Shown: one piece after another, positions 5,980-15,046 of the stretch
Numbering within the stretch: the stretch's first letter is position 1
Layout of the letters: each line of letters opens with the position of its first letter
DNA from: an uncultured Rickettsiales bacterium
Lineage (GTDB): Bacteria > Pseudomonadota > Alphaproteobacteria > Rickettsiales > UBA1997
Direction: 5' to 3'
DNA length: 15,598 nucleotides
Assembly: GCA_937927795.1 (NCBI GenBank)
Contig: CALBSF010000110.1
Span: 1 to 15,598 of the forward strand
The notes under the pieces: model-generated
Told to the model about the DNA's origin: nothing
Databases searched by the model: none
Seen by the model: the letters and a program-made list of their open reading frames with translations, nothing else
Program-made: the position numbers and the translations under genes

Positions 5980-8900
5980 TCATGTTATTTGCAACTCCAT
6001 CAATTCTGGAAGTTGAAACTTGATAGAGTTCTTCAAAATCTCATCAGAAAAATCATATTCTCCCTGCAAATTAACATGTTGCCAAGCAACTACTGATCCG
6101 CTCTTGATAGCTTCTAGCAGATTTTGTTTTTCTTTCTCGGTTTTGGTATCAATCACTTTTTGCGAAAGATACAGATAATTCCAGCAGATAATTGCGTTCT
6201 CAATTAATCTTTTGCACCCGTCAGCTATCAATTGTTCGTCTTTGGTTGATTGTTGAAACTCTTGATTATTTCCGTAAAAAACTGCTTTAGCGAATTTGTT
6301 TGAACTTTCTAACTTATTGAGCTGTTTCTCGATTGATTGCCTTAGTTCAAGGTCGTCAATATATCTAAGCAGAAAAAGTGTTTTGATGATTCTGCCAAAT
6401 TCTTTTAAAGCACGATAGAGAGGATGTTGTCTGGAGTAAGAGCTAAGTCTGCGAAAAAGCTGTGAGGCGTAAGATTCTTTAAGTTTAATTGTTGCTACTA
6501 AACGCAAAATATCATCCCACTGCTCTTCAATAATTTTAGTGTTGATCTTGCTAGTTGGCAAAATCTTATAACCCATATTCTTCATATCAGAAACGGCATC
6601 AAAAGAATATAAATTTTGATCGCGAAAATCTTTAATGCGTGGAGCAAAAGAAATTCCGAGTAAATGAGTTACGGCAAAAATAATTTCACTGTAGCCATGA
6701 GTATCAGTTGAATGAATATCGCTTTGCACCACTTCATTATGAAGTAATCCATCAATCACATAAGCTGCTTCGCGCTCTGATGAATTAATTACTGTTGAAT
6801 AGAACAGGCGGTGACATTCATCAATAAAACTATAAACGCTAACTCCTTTACCTTTACCAAAATATTTGTATGAATAGCTCGCATTTAATGATTCGACACT
6901 GATATTGAACTTCTGCCCATCACTACTTGTGTGTATGACATCATTATTTCTCTGAAATAATTTTGGCAGTTGCAGTTTCTCAATTATGGCCAAGATCTTG
7001 TCATTGGCTCGAAGTAGATTTTCATGAGTAAAATACCAATTTACAGCATTTTCTAATTCGTGAGAATTTACATTCCGAGAAATTCTAGATACTTTACGAA
7101 TTCCTAGATTGCAGCCATATCCTATAATTCCCGCAAAGAAAATTTGCTCAGAAGGCTTATCTCGATTATATTTAATCTGCCAATGCTCTAGAGAATTTGT
7201 AAAATGACAAAGCTCGTCAACTGTCGATAATATTTCAAACAGTGATACAAAATGATCTTTTGGAAATAGATCAATTGAGGTTTCCAATATTGTTTTTTCT
7301 TCAGGTGGGGTTTGAAGCCTTAATTTGCTGCTCGTTTCAGTAACTGAAGCATGAGCATTTTCACCATTTGACAGTTTTTTATTTGTTATTCTGAATTGAG
7401 TTTTAACAGCCTTCTTTAATTCCGATTCTAAATTTACAAATTCTTTAAACCTCAGCAAACCAGCCTTATTCAGCAATTCTTCCTGTCCATGTTGCCAAAC
7501 ATTTTGCGAAATAAGGTAGGTATCGAATGCTTTATATTTGTAAGAGTGGCAAAGATTCAAAGCTCCTGATTTAATTCCAGAAGCTACCTGTTCAAAGAGT
7601 AAAGTTTTGTAGAGCGAAATTCGTAATTTTCCGTTTTGATCAAAAATCCTAGGCTGCTCATTCGCATCAAGAAAATCCAGCGGTGGATTGGTTAGAGATC
7701 CATCCTTAATTTTATAATAGTTAATGGCTTCAATCAAATTCTTGCTGGAACTGATTTCATCAAATTCAAGATATTTGATAACATCAGAAGCGCGATTCTG
7801 AAGCCTAACTGATTTTGATTCTATGATGGCATAATAATCATCGTTCTTTGCAATGTAGTTAGCTTCTTTGCTTAGGCGCCTCAACTCATCATGAAGAAAA
7901 TTATATTCTTGCTTTTGTGCATTCGGCAGCAGTTGTTTAATCGCGCAAACCTTATCTTCATTTGATAGTTCTTCATCCCGAATTGTTGTTTCAATTTTTT
8001 CTAAAATTTCAATGTATTTTTCTAACTTATTGGAAATGTTGCCAATCACTTGATGTCTTGATTGACGCTCTTCATAAAAATTCTCTTTATTCTCACGAAC
8101 GCTACTAGCAATTGTTGAAAAAACAGACTGAACCAAGGTTTCAATTAGCAGATCGTTAAGTTGGTAAAACTGATGAAGAACAAAAGCCAAAAGAAAAAGA
8201 TGACGTTTTTCTTCTCGTCGATAAACCTGAAAAATCTTGGATTTGATTACAATTTGAGCGTAATACTGAATCACTTCGGAAGACAATCCCAGTCGAACAA
8301 TAACAGGCTGTAGCTGATGAAAAATGGTGTGAAGCGATTTTAGATCATTGATATTTTCTTTAATCTTAAGCGGCCGAACAGATTGGTGGCTTTTTTTGAG
8401 CAATGTCAGCTTATATCTTTTTAATTTTAGATTTTGCTTATCGCCATCAATATATTCGTCTGCTTCTATTAACAGATTGTCCAGAATTTGCAGGTCTTGT
8501 TCTTCAAGATTTTGTTCTAATAAAGCTGTAAGATTTTTTTCAAAATCATGAACGCTTTGTGTAATGATCTCAGAGATTGCATGATATGTTGGTACTTCGA
8601 TTTTTTTATATCGAAGAAATTCAACTAAAGAAATAAACATCAACCTTGGTTTAGTTTGTTTGGAGCAAAGTATTGCTGCTTCTTCAGCCAATATGTTTTT
8701 TGAATTTTCATCAAATCTATTCCAACCCAAGTTGCTCAGAATAATTTCTTTATGCCTGTCTAAGCTGCTGCTATGGTAATTTGATAAGTCGATGTTAGAA
8801 AGAGGGATTTGTAATTTTCCGGCAACAAACTCTACATCTTTTTGGTTAAACGACTTAACGGAAAAAAATTTGTTGGCAGCTTTGAAGTAGCCAAGATGAA

Positions 8901-9063
8901 GGATAAACCCCGCTTTGTTAACTGGAGTTTTAAGATTTTCTAAAATTTTCTTTGCCCATATCGGTATGTAAAAAAATTTCTTACGATCTTCTCCGCTGAA
9001 TTCTGGAGCTGCTTCAAAATCTTGAATATCCTGCTGACTAAGAATCTTAATGTGAGTGCTCAT
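5980..9063 (-). CDS. tnpA: Tn3-family transposase (DUF4158-type)
   Basis: 1027 residues, normal Tn3 transposase size. The N-terminal 170 residues are the DUF4158-like DNA-binding region (ILSQQDIQDFE, then FFYIPIWAKK). The RNase-H-like catalytic region has all three acidic residues: D715 in TSSDGQKF, D787 in STDTHGYSE and E888 in LKEFGRIIKTLFLLRYID. It catalyses replicative transposition by joining the terminal repeats to target DNA, giving cointegrates that the resolvase then resolves. No frameshift or stop is present, so the enzyme should be active. The start at 9063 borders the res-like gap and faces away from the resolvase. The 3' end lies about 80 bp from the putative left repeat. Confidence 0.96.
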   Translation of the reverse strand: MSTHIKILSQQDIQDFEAAPEFSGEDRKKFFYIPIWAKKILENLKTPVNKAGFILHLGYFKAANKFFSVKSFNQKDVEFVAGKLQIPLSNIDLSNYHSSSLDRHKEIILSNLGWNRFDENSKNILAEEAAILCSKQTKPRLMFISLVEFLRYKKIEVPTYHAISEIITQSVHDFEKNLTALLEQNLEEQDLQILDNLLIEADEYIDGDKQNLKLKRYKLTLLKKSHQSVRPLKIKENINDLKSLHTIFHQLQPVIVRLGLSSEVIQYYAQIVIKSKIFQVYRREEKRHLFLLAFVLHQFYQLNDLLIETLVQSVFSTIASSVRENKENFYEERQSRHQVIGNISNKLEKYIEILEKIETTIRDEELSNEDKVCAIKQLLPNAQKQEYNFLHDELRRLSKEANYIAKNDDYYAIIESKSVRLQNRASDVIKYLEFDEISSSKNLIEAINYYKIKDGSLTNPPLDFLDANEQPRIFDQNGKLRISLYKTLLFEQVASGIKSGALNLCHSYKYKAFDTYLISQNVWQHGQEELLNKAGLLRFKEFVNLESELKKAVKTQFRITNKKLSNGENAHASVTETSSKLRLQTPPEEKTILETSIDLFPKDHFVSLFEILSTVDELCHFTNSLEHWQIKYNRDKPSEQIFFAGIIGYGCNLGIRKVSRISRNVNSHELENAVNWYFTHENLLRANDKILAIIEKLQLPKLFQRNNDVIHTSSDGQKFNISVESLNASYSYKYFGKGKGVSVYSFIDECHRLFYSTVINSSEREAAYVIDGLLHNEVVQSDIHSTDTHGYSEIIFAVTHLLGISFAPRIKDFRDQNLYSFDAVSDMKNMGYKILPTSKINTKIIEEQWDDILRLVATIKLKESYASQLFRRLSSYSRQHPLYRALKEFGRIIKTLFLLRYIDDLELRQSIEKQLNKLESSNKFAKAVFYGNNQEFQQSTKDEQLIADGCKRLIENAIICWNYLYLSQKVIDTKTEKEKQNLLEAIKSGSVVAWQHVNLQGEYDFSDEILKNSIKFQLPELMELQIT

Positions 9064-9273
9064 GATGATAAGTAAAAATTATCAAATAGAATTTTATCTC
9101 ATCAAACGACCGTTTAATAAGACAAATTGCCAAAAACTCTAAAAGCTGATTTTAATAACTAATATTTGTATTAAAGACTTGTCTTATTATTCTTTGTATT
9201 GTTTTCTTAACAAGTAATTAATTATTAAGACTTTTTGAATAAAAAAATCTCCTAATAAATCAGAACAATAAAA
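9064..9273. promoter_or_regulatory. Probable res site and divergent promoters of tnpA/tnpR
   Basis: This 210-bp gap between transposase and resolvase genes is where Tn3 elements keep res. The resolvase half-site core TGTCNNAT occurs as an exact inverted pair: TAATAAGACAA (9115-9125) and TTGTCTTATTA (9179-9189). A further TGTC...AACA span at 9180-9212 has about the length expected of subsite II. AAACG-AC-CGTTT (9104-9115) is a small dyad that could centre another subsite, and AAGAC also recurs at 9227-9231. Exact subsite limits are not secure. The promoters of both genes probably overlap these sites, so resolvase would repress both. Confidence 0.6.
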
Positions 9274-9840
9274 ATGAAATTTGGTTATGCTCGGGTAAGC
9301 ACCACTGAACAAGAATTAAATCTTCAACTTGATGCCCTGAAAGTCGCTGGTTGTTTGCAAAAAAATATTTTTGTTGATAAAGCTTCGGGATCAAAAACAG
9401 AGAGGCCAGGATTGCAGAAATGCCTTAATTCTATGAAGGCTGGAGATACTTTAATTGTATGGAGGCTTGATAGACTTGGCAGATCGATGCCCCATTTAAT
9501 ATCTCTTATTGAAGATCTAAAGAAAAATAAAATTTCTTTCAAATCAATTTGCGATGGAGCAATTGATACTACAACAGCCTCGGGAGAGTTGATATTTAAT
9601 ATTTTTTCTTCATTAGCACAGTTCGAAAAAAGGCTCATTCAAGAAAGAACAAAAGCTGGCTTGTCTGCTGCAAGAGCAAGAGGTAAGCTTGGCGGAAGAA
9701 GACCAATTACCGCCGATGACCCAAGAATTAAAACTGCTAAAAAAATGTATGCTGATAAAACAATTGAGATTAGAGAAATCTGTAAAACACTAAATATCTC
9801 AAGAGCTAGCTTGTATCGATGGCTAGGAATAAACAATTAA
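9274..9840 (+). CDS. tnpR: Serine resolvase of the Tn3 element
   Basis: 188 residues, standard small serine recombinase. Catalytic Ser9 lies in GYARVSTTEQ. The conserved arginine block WRLDRLGRS (63-71) and the E-helix segment AQFEKRLIQERTKAGL (115-130) are intact. A C-terminal helix-turn-helix (about 164-184, IREICKTLNISRASLYRWL) binds res. It resolves cointegrates made by the transposase and usually represses its own promoter. It is divergent from tnpA with the res-like gap between. No defect is seen. Confidence 0.96.
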   Translation: MKFGYARVSTTEQELNLQLDALKVAGCLQKNIFVDKASGSKTERPGLQKCLNSMKAGDTLIVWRLDRLGRSMPHLISLIEDLKKNKISFKSICDGAIDTTTASGELIFNIFSSLAQFEKRLIQERTKAGLSAARARGKLGGRRPITADDPRIKTAKKMYADKTIEIREICKTLNISRASLYRWLGINN

Positions 9841-9903
9841 TTTTTTAAATAAAATCATTGCTGAACTAACTATTGTTTTAGAGTGGCATATTGGGATTTC
9901 TAA

Positions 9904-10380
9904 ATGAGCAAAATTAAAATTAAAAAATATCAAGAAAATGATGCTAAATTTTTAGCAGAAATTTATTACCACACAATTCATAACATTAATATTTGTGATT
10001 ATTCAAAAGAGCAAGTCAATGCCTGGGCGCCAAAAAGTTGTTTAGAATTAGATGGCTGCAAAAAGAAATGGAAAAATTTGCCTCCGATTGTTGCAACCAT
10101 TGATGACAAAATAGTTGGATTTGCTGAGTTTGAAAATAATGGTCATATTGATTGCTTTTATGTTCATCATCAGTTTCAAGGTAAAGGCGTTGGATCAGCT
10201 ATATTTAAGGCTATAAAAGAAGAAGCAAAACTAAAAAACATCAACAAAATTTTTGCTGAAGTAAGTATTACCGCTAAACCATTTTTTGAGAAAATGGGAT
10301 TTAAAATTACTAAAGAACAGATGGTTGATATTAGAGGGGTTTATTTGAAAAATTTTGTGATGGAGATTTATTTAAAATGA
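9904..10380 (+). CDS. YafP-like GNAT acetyltransferase
   Basis: 158 residues. It begins IKIKKYQENDAKFLAEIYY, has the acetyl-CoA loop FQGKGVGSA (91-99) after the HIDCFYVHH strand, and carries SITAKPFFEKMGF (121-133) followed by VDIRGVYLKNFVMEIYL. That C-terminal pattern closely recalls E. coli YafP-family acetyltransferases, whose acceptor is uncertain (genotoxic stress and toxic small molecules have been suggested). It is 63 bp downstream of the resolvase on the same strand, so it may be transposon cargo or flanking DNA; no terminal repeat decides this. It is not a copy of the GNAT at 4647. Confidence 0.88.
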   Translation: MSKIKIKKYQENDAKFLAEIYYHTIHNINICDYSKEQVNAWAPKSCLELDGCKKKWKNLPPIVATIDDKIVGFAEFENNGHIDCFYVHHQFQGKGVGSAIFKAIKEEAKLKNINKIFAEVSITAKPFFEKMGFKITKEQMVDIRGVYLKNFVMEIYLK

Positions 10381-10484
10381 GACTAGCACTGGCTTAATCC
10401 AGAATAAAAAGCTGGTAATGATGGTGTTTTAATTGGTAATTAATATCCTCCTATCGTCAAAATTATAGTAAAAATAATAAAACA
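10381..10484. other. Intergenic stretch before the hydrolase operon
   Basis: 104 AT-rich bases with no supportable gene. TATAGT at 10464-10469 is a possible -10 box, but no -35 sits at the right distance. A 4-bp stem (CTGG/CCAG, near 10390-10401) is too weak for a terminator. No Shine-Dalgarno precedes the ATG at 10485; the leader is A-rich. Confidence 0.35.
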
Positions 10485-13400
10485 ATGCCAAATCCTCAGC
10501 TAGAAGAAGACTATTCAACTTTTCAAGATCAAGTTGCTAGTGAATTATTTAGTAAGCTGAAGCAATATCCGCGAAGTGATGAGTGGACTACCAAATGGAC
10601 TAGAAAATTCTTAGCTGGAAGTGTGGTTGAGGTGAAAGAGCCTTTGATTGACCAGGCTAGATTTGATACTGCTTTAGCTATGGATAGTTATGAAGCTTTT
10701 AGAGATATTATTAAAACAATTCCAAGAGAAAGTCTTTTTACTATTCATCGTGTTAATAAATTAAAATCTGTTGTTACTGATAGATCTAAAATTAGCGGCA
10801 GAGATCATGAAATGGCAGTTTCTGATTTAAAAGAAGTTGTTGGAGTAGAAGATGAATATCCTGGAATTTGTATTGTTAGCACTCCAACAGATTCAAGAGC
10901 AATAGGCAGCGAAGGATCAGAAAAGATTTTTTCGCTTCACTCAATTGGTAAGGTTTTTACCGGAGTTTTAATTGCCGAAATGATTGCTCGCGGCATTATT
11001 CCGGAAGAAGAATTAACAAGAGTGGGATTGCAATTAGATTCTGATGTTAAAGATGCACTACCAGAAGCCGTGCAAATGAAAATAGATGAAGCCAGTTTGC
11101 ATCAAGTTATGACACATCGCGCTTCTTTGGGTGATTATTTGGGAAAATATTTATTTGAAGAACTTAATGAGATAGTAGAAAGCGGCAGACTTGATGAAGT
11201 TCCAATGCTAAGAGAACCACAAGATTTCTTACGCTATGCTAGTGATGAAGTTAAAGATAATAGCTATAGCAACCTTGGTATATTATTGGCAGGCCTTGCA
11301 GCACAGCATTATTATAACAAGGGAAAAGCCCCTGAAGATCAAAAATCATATAGTGAAATTTTGCGTGAATTAGTGCTAGAACCAGCAGGATTAGAGGATT
11401 TTTCCGCAACGCCTCCTGCTGATGGATTATTTAGTGATGAAAATATAGCACAACGCTATGTGTGCGGAAGCCCAGCTGGTGGCTATTGGGCAAGTGCTAA
11501 AGATATGCAAAAATTTGCTGATCATCTCTGCGATAGAATGAAAGATGAAAAATTTTATAATGCAGTTATTAAATATGGGCAAGAGTTTTACAGTGAGTCA
11601 GATCAAACTATTAGACATGCTGGAGAATTGCGTAAAAGCTCTGCATGGTTTTCAGTTCATGTTCCGTCACGAACAAGTTGTATAATGGCTCAAAACGATG
11701 ATTTTGCAGGTATGGTTGGGCATCAAGTTAGTATGGTAATTGCAAGTGAACAAGAAAGGCAGCGCGCTGCAGCTCCTCAAGCTGCATCAATAGTATTCTT
11801 GCTTGGCACTTCAACTGCTGGAAAATCAACGATTTGTGCCAAGCTAGAAAAAAGTGGTTGGGATGTTTATGGTGTGGATGAAGATTTAGCAAATGATGAA
11901 AGTCGTTGTGAAGGTTTACTATCTTCGGAGTCGATTCCAGAATTTCAAAAAATGAAAGATTTTATAGAAAGCGGAGTTTTTCCAAAAAGTTCTTTTCATC
12001 CATTTGATAAAGGTACTATGGGTCTTTTATTTGCTTTATGTGATGTTGATAAATATTTAGAAGAAAACACCTCACTTGATGAAGAGGTTAAAATAGTTTT
12101 AAAATCTTTGGCTAAAAAAAATCCTGATTTTAAAGAGAAAGCTGGCTTTAATTTTGATTCAATGCAGCAAAGAATTTTTGATCATGCGATTGAAAAATCA
12201 AAAATGGGTATATCGGTAATTATTGATGGAAGTGATGGCATGAGGGAGCGATTTGAGGAATATGCTGCAAAACTAAATCATAATTGCTCAACAAGCGTAG
12301 CCTTGGTTCATTTACCAATTCCTGAACTAGCAAAAAGAATGGAGGCAAGAAATTTAAGAGCTTTAGAAACTGGAGATTTAAGTAATCAAAGAAGTACCCT
12401 TCGTCCCTTTGAACAATATGCTGATTTTTTTGGTGCAAATTGCGATACCAAAAACCTAGCGGAAGAAGAATTGAGTAGAGAAGAGGTTGTCTTTGCAGCT
12501 AGTAAATTTGGTCAAGTAGGTGATGATGTAAAACTATATGACAAACTTGGTTTTGAAGAGGGGCAAGATTCAATTTTGGTAGGTGTAAAAATAAAAGTAG
12601 ATGCAGTTTTTGATCATGCTAAAATGACAACTAGTGAGATTGCTAAAGGTATTAAAGATTTATCAGCTATGGCTTCCCACTTCTCAAGCCCAAGCCCTTC
12701 TCCATCGCCAGAATATTCTACATCTTTAAGAAGCGGAGCTGTTGTTTTAGAGCCGGAAAAAAAGCCTTTATATATTTTTATTGGCGAAAGTCATGCTGAT
12801 TTTTCTTATACAGATTTATCAGCAAAGTTGGTGGAATCTTGCAAGGCAAAAGGCTTAAGAGTTGTGCTTTGTCAAGAAATTCCATCTCGAATTAAAGATG
12901 TTACAGACAAAGGATATATTGAAAAAGGCGATGCAAAATATTTTCCAGATAATTGGCAAGCAAGAGCTTCTGAATTAGAAAGTGATCCTGCTTTTGTTAA
13001 AGAATTTCATGATCGTAGAAAAGTGGCTAGAGAGTTTTTTGAAACCTACAGATCACAAGGAAAATCACTTTCCGAAATTATTGATTATTGGAGGGATCAT
13101 GTTTCTTCAGAACTTCTTGACGCAGAAATTGCAAAAGCTAGAGAGGCTGGCGTTGATTTTGATATGGTTGAAACTGATCCAGTGGAAATAGAAAAAATGG
13201 GTGATGAAGCCAGCGAATATAACAAAAACTTTTTTAATTTTATTGGAATATTTAATTGGCATTTATGTTTATCAGAGCCTGAAATTGCTAGTGATATGGC
13301 TTCAAGAATTGAAACAGAAAGCGAAGATAAAGATGTGATAATTATCTGCACTGGCTCTGCTCACAGCGCAAATATTGTAAAAAGATTAGGAGTTGAGCCT

Positions 13401-13571
13401 TCTGATATGGTTATGGTTTCTAATGAATCTGATCTACCAGATGTTATAAGATTTGGTGTTGATGATAAAACTCACGAATCATCTATTCCTGATGTGCTTG
13501 AAGAAAGGCTTGCAGAAAAACAAGCAGAAGTGCAAACCTCTAAAGCAACACAACCTATTCATTCTCTATAA
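10485..13571 (+). CDS. Three-domain fusion: SxxK serine hydrolase, CPT/zeta-like kinase, TIKI/EreA-like domain
   Basis: 1028 residues. Domain 1 (about 125-425) is a beta-lactamase/LACTB-like serine hydrolase: S153-I-G-K156, YSN (261-263) and HAG (378-380) are the three expected motifs. Domain 2 (about 433-650) is a P-loop kinase: Walker A GTSTAGKS (441-448), VDEDL (464-468), VIIDGS (578-583, D581), then LPIPELAKRMEARN (610-623), resembling chloramphenicol phosphotransferase or zeta toxin. A Ser-Pro linker (735-742) leads to domain 3 (about 760-990): GESH (767-770), CQEIP with E798, NWH (H926) and GSAH (957-960), the GExH / E / GxxH pattern of TIKI, TraB, EreA and ChaN proteins. No signal peptide or membrane segment is seen, and the first 120 residues are unrecognised. 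It is 17 bp upstream of a second serine hydrolase gene. Domain 3 is the least certain assignment. Confidence 0.8.
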   Translation: MPNPQLEEDYSTFQDQVASELFSKLKQYPRSDEWTTKWTRKFLAGSVVEVKEPLIDQARFDTALAMDSYEAFRDIIKTIPRESLFTIHRVNKLKSVVTDRSKISGRDHEMAVSDLKEVVGVEDEYPGICIVSTPTDSRAIGSEGSEKIFSLHSIGKVFTGVLIAEMIARGIIPEEELTRVGLQLDSDVKDALPEAVQMKIDEASLHQVMTHRASLGDYLGKYLFEELNEIVESGRLDEVPMLREPQDFLRYASDEVKDNSYSNLGILLAGLAAQHYYNKGKAPEDQKSYSEILRELVLEPAGLEDFSATPPADGLFSDENIAQRYVCGSPAGGYWASAKDMQKFADHLCDRMKDEKFYNAVIKYGQEFYSESDQTIRHAGELRKSSAWFSVHVPSRTSCIMAQNDDFAGMVGHQVSMVIASEQERQRAAAPQAASIVFLLGTSTAGKSTICAKLEKSGWDVYGVDEDLANDESRCEGLLSSESIPEFQKMKDFIESGVFPKSSFHPFDKGTMGLLFALCDVDKYLEENTSLDEEVKIVLKSLAKKNPDFKEKAGFNFDSMQQRIFDHAIEKSKMGISVIIDGSDGMRERFEEYAAKLNHNCSTSVALVHLPIPELAKRMEARNLRALETGDLSNQRSTLRPFEQYADFFGANCDTKNLAEEELSREEVVFAASKFGQVGDDVKLYDKLGFEEGQDSILVGVKIKVDAVFDHAKMTTSEIAKGIKDLSAMASHFSSPSPSPSPEYSTSLRSGAVVLEPEKKPLYIFIGESHADFSYTDLSAKLVESCKAKGLRVVLCQEIPSRIKDVTDKGYIEKGDAKYFPDNWQARASELESDPAFVKEFHDRRKVAREFFETYRSQGKSLSEIIDYWRDHVSSELLDAEIAKAREAGVDFDMVETDPVEIEKMGDEASEYNKNFFNFIGIFNWHLCLSEPEIASDMASRIETESEDKDVIIICTGSAHSANIVKRLGVEPSDMVMVSNESDLPDVIRFGVDDKTHESSIPDVLEERLAEKQAEVQTSKATQPIHSL

Positions 13572-13588
13572 CCTAAATAATATTTCAA

Positions 13589-15046
13589 ATGCCAATTACA
13601 GACGATTTAAACAGGGTTAATGAAGGCCCAACTAAAGATTCAACAGTTACTAATTTTGCTATTGCAAGATGCGGCGCTGCAGGCGCTGGTTTTGAAGCTG
13701 CTGGCTCAAGAAATTTAGAAGGGATGGCAACTGACGAACATACACTTTTTGGTGAAGGCTCAATTGGTAAAGTGCGCTATGCTGGTCTTGCATTCATGAT
13801 GCAAGAAAAAGAAATTATTGACTTAAGTCAAAATGCCGGAAAGTTTTTTGCATCAGATAAAATGCGAGATTTTTTAGAAAAACAATATCCAGGTCAAGGA
13901 GCGGCTTTGCAAGAAAGAATAGCATCTTTATTTCGTGGTGGTGGAAGTGAGGAGGCAACTCTCGCAGATCTTACAACGCATATGGCGGGAATTGGTGATT
14001 TAACAAGAGCTCAGCAAAGATTATTTGTGCGAGACGGCGTTACAAAAGAATATTCAATTCCTGATTTATTATTACTTGATGATACAGATAATTTGCTTGA
14101 TGAAAGTGGAAAGCCAAAAGCGCAAGGGCCTAAAGATAAGGCAGATACAGAATTACCAAAAGGTCAATATGGCGCGCATCAATATAGTAATTTGGGATAT
14201 ATGTTGCTTGGCCTAGCGCTAGAGCAATCTTATTATCAGGCACGAGGTCAAGTGAAAGATTATAAGCAACTTACAACTGATTTTATGTTGCGACCAGTTG
14301 AGGGAAGAGCTCATGAAACTCATCTAGAAGCATTTAGCGAAACTAAATTTCCTCATCAATTAACTCGCGATGATTCTGTGACCAGAACTCCATGGATTGA
14401 TCGCGGTGCATTAGTTGATCCTACGCGTTTTAGCGGTGCAAATGCTGCTGGTGGAATGTTTTGTTCAGCATCTGATTCACAAAGATTTTTTACAGAATTT
14501 TTTAAAGGTTTTCCCGGAACTCCTGAATATGGAACTGAGGGTGTTAATAAATTTTTTAGTAAAGATACAATTGATTTAATGTGGAAAGAAACGCTTGAGA
14601 AAGGACGCAGTCCTGCTAATCAAGGTGATATTGATAAAGATCTTGCTGCAAAAAAAGAACCAAGAATGCGAAAATTTCAAGGCCCAGGTTTTGTAGTTGA
14701 GGTTGATGATAGTGGATCTCCACTAAAATATGAGAAAGGCGGCGGAACCGTTGGTTATGCTTCGATGATGATTTTTGATTGCAAAACAGGAGTAATGACA
14801 GATTTGCAAGCAAGAGAAAATGTAACTTGCGAAGTTGCAAAAAGAAGTGGTTTGCCAGTGCAAGAAGTTATGGCAAGATATAGTGCTGGTGGAAATTTTG
14901 ATAGAAAATCTATGATGCAAGATCATGGACTAGTGAGAACCTCAATTGAAGCTCTAGACCTAGCAGAAAATCCACAAAGCTGGACTCAAAAAATTAAGCA
15001 GCAAAAGTGGGAACGAACTAAAGGTTCTGGATCTCGCGAAATATAA
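13589..15046 (+). CDS. SxxK serine hydrolase (beta-lactamase/LACTB-like), single domain
   Basis: 485 residues. The catalytic set is complete: S58-I-G-K61 in FGEGSIGKV, Y199-S-N201 in HQYSNLGYMLLGLAL, and KGGG (383-386) in the place of the KTG/HxG motif. TTHMAGIGDL (129-138) is the usual conserved segment between the first two motifs. Such enzymes use an acyl-serine intermediate on peptides, amides or esters; the substrate cannot be read here. There is no signal peptide, unlike periplasmic beta-lactamases, so a cytoplasmic or exported-by-other-means role is likelier. It shares SIGK and YSNLG with domain 1 of the preceding gene, indicating paralogy. The 17-bp gap means one transcript. About 55 C-terminal residues after the hydrolase fold are basic and unrecognised. 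Confidence 0.85.
   Translation: MPITDDLNRVNEGPTKDSTVTNFAIARCGAAGAGFEAAGSRNLEGMATDEHTLFGEGSIGKVRYAGLAFMMQEKEIIDLSQNAGKFFASDKMRDFLEKQYPGQGAALQERIASLFRGGGSEEATLADLTTHMAGIGDLTRAQQRLFVRDGVTKEYSIPDLLLLDDTDNLLDESGKPKAQGPKDKADTELPKGQYGAHQYSNLGYMLLGLALEQSYYQARGQVKDYKQLTTDFMLRPVEGRAHETHLEAFSETKFPHQLTRDDSVTRTPWIDRGALVDPTRFSGANAAGGMFCSASDSQRFFTEFFKGFPGTPEYGTEGVNKFFSKDTIDLMWKETLEKGRSPANQGDIDKDLAAKKEPRMRKFQGPGFVVEVDDSGSPLKYEKGGGTVGYASMMIFDCKTGVMTDLQARENVTCEVAKRSGLPVQEVMARYSAGGNFDRKSMMQDHGLVRTSIEALDLAENPQSWTQKIKQQKWERTKGSGSREI

Larger units (their letters stand above)
5862..9840. mobile_element. Tn3-family transposon, right boundary not found
   Basis: The element comprises a Tn3-type transposase (minus), a 210-bp res-like gap and a divergently transcribed serine resolvase (plus), the classic Tn3 arrangement. 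The left boundary is set at GGG (5862), where the phosphotransferase reading frame breaks. The right boundary is only the end of the resolvase gene, because no match to the left terminal repeat was found from 9841 to the contig end. Whether the YafP-like gene at 9904 is cargo is therefore open. Confidence 0.7.

Noticed and set aside
10389..10440. Possible displaced 3' fragment of the truncated phosphotransferase
   Set aside because: One frame gives TWLNPE then a stop; it lacks the Trp-rich helix and is too short to claim.
10446..10451. TCCTCC just upstream of the large fusion gene
   Set aside because: It is a Shine-Dalgarno only on the minus strand, where no gene begins.
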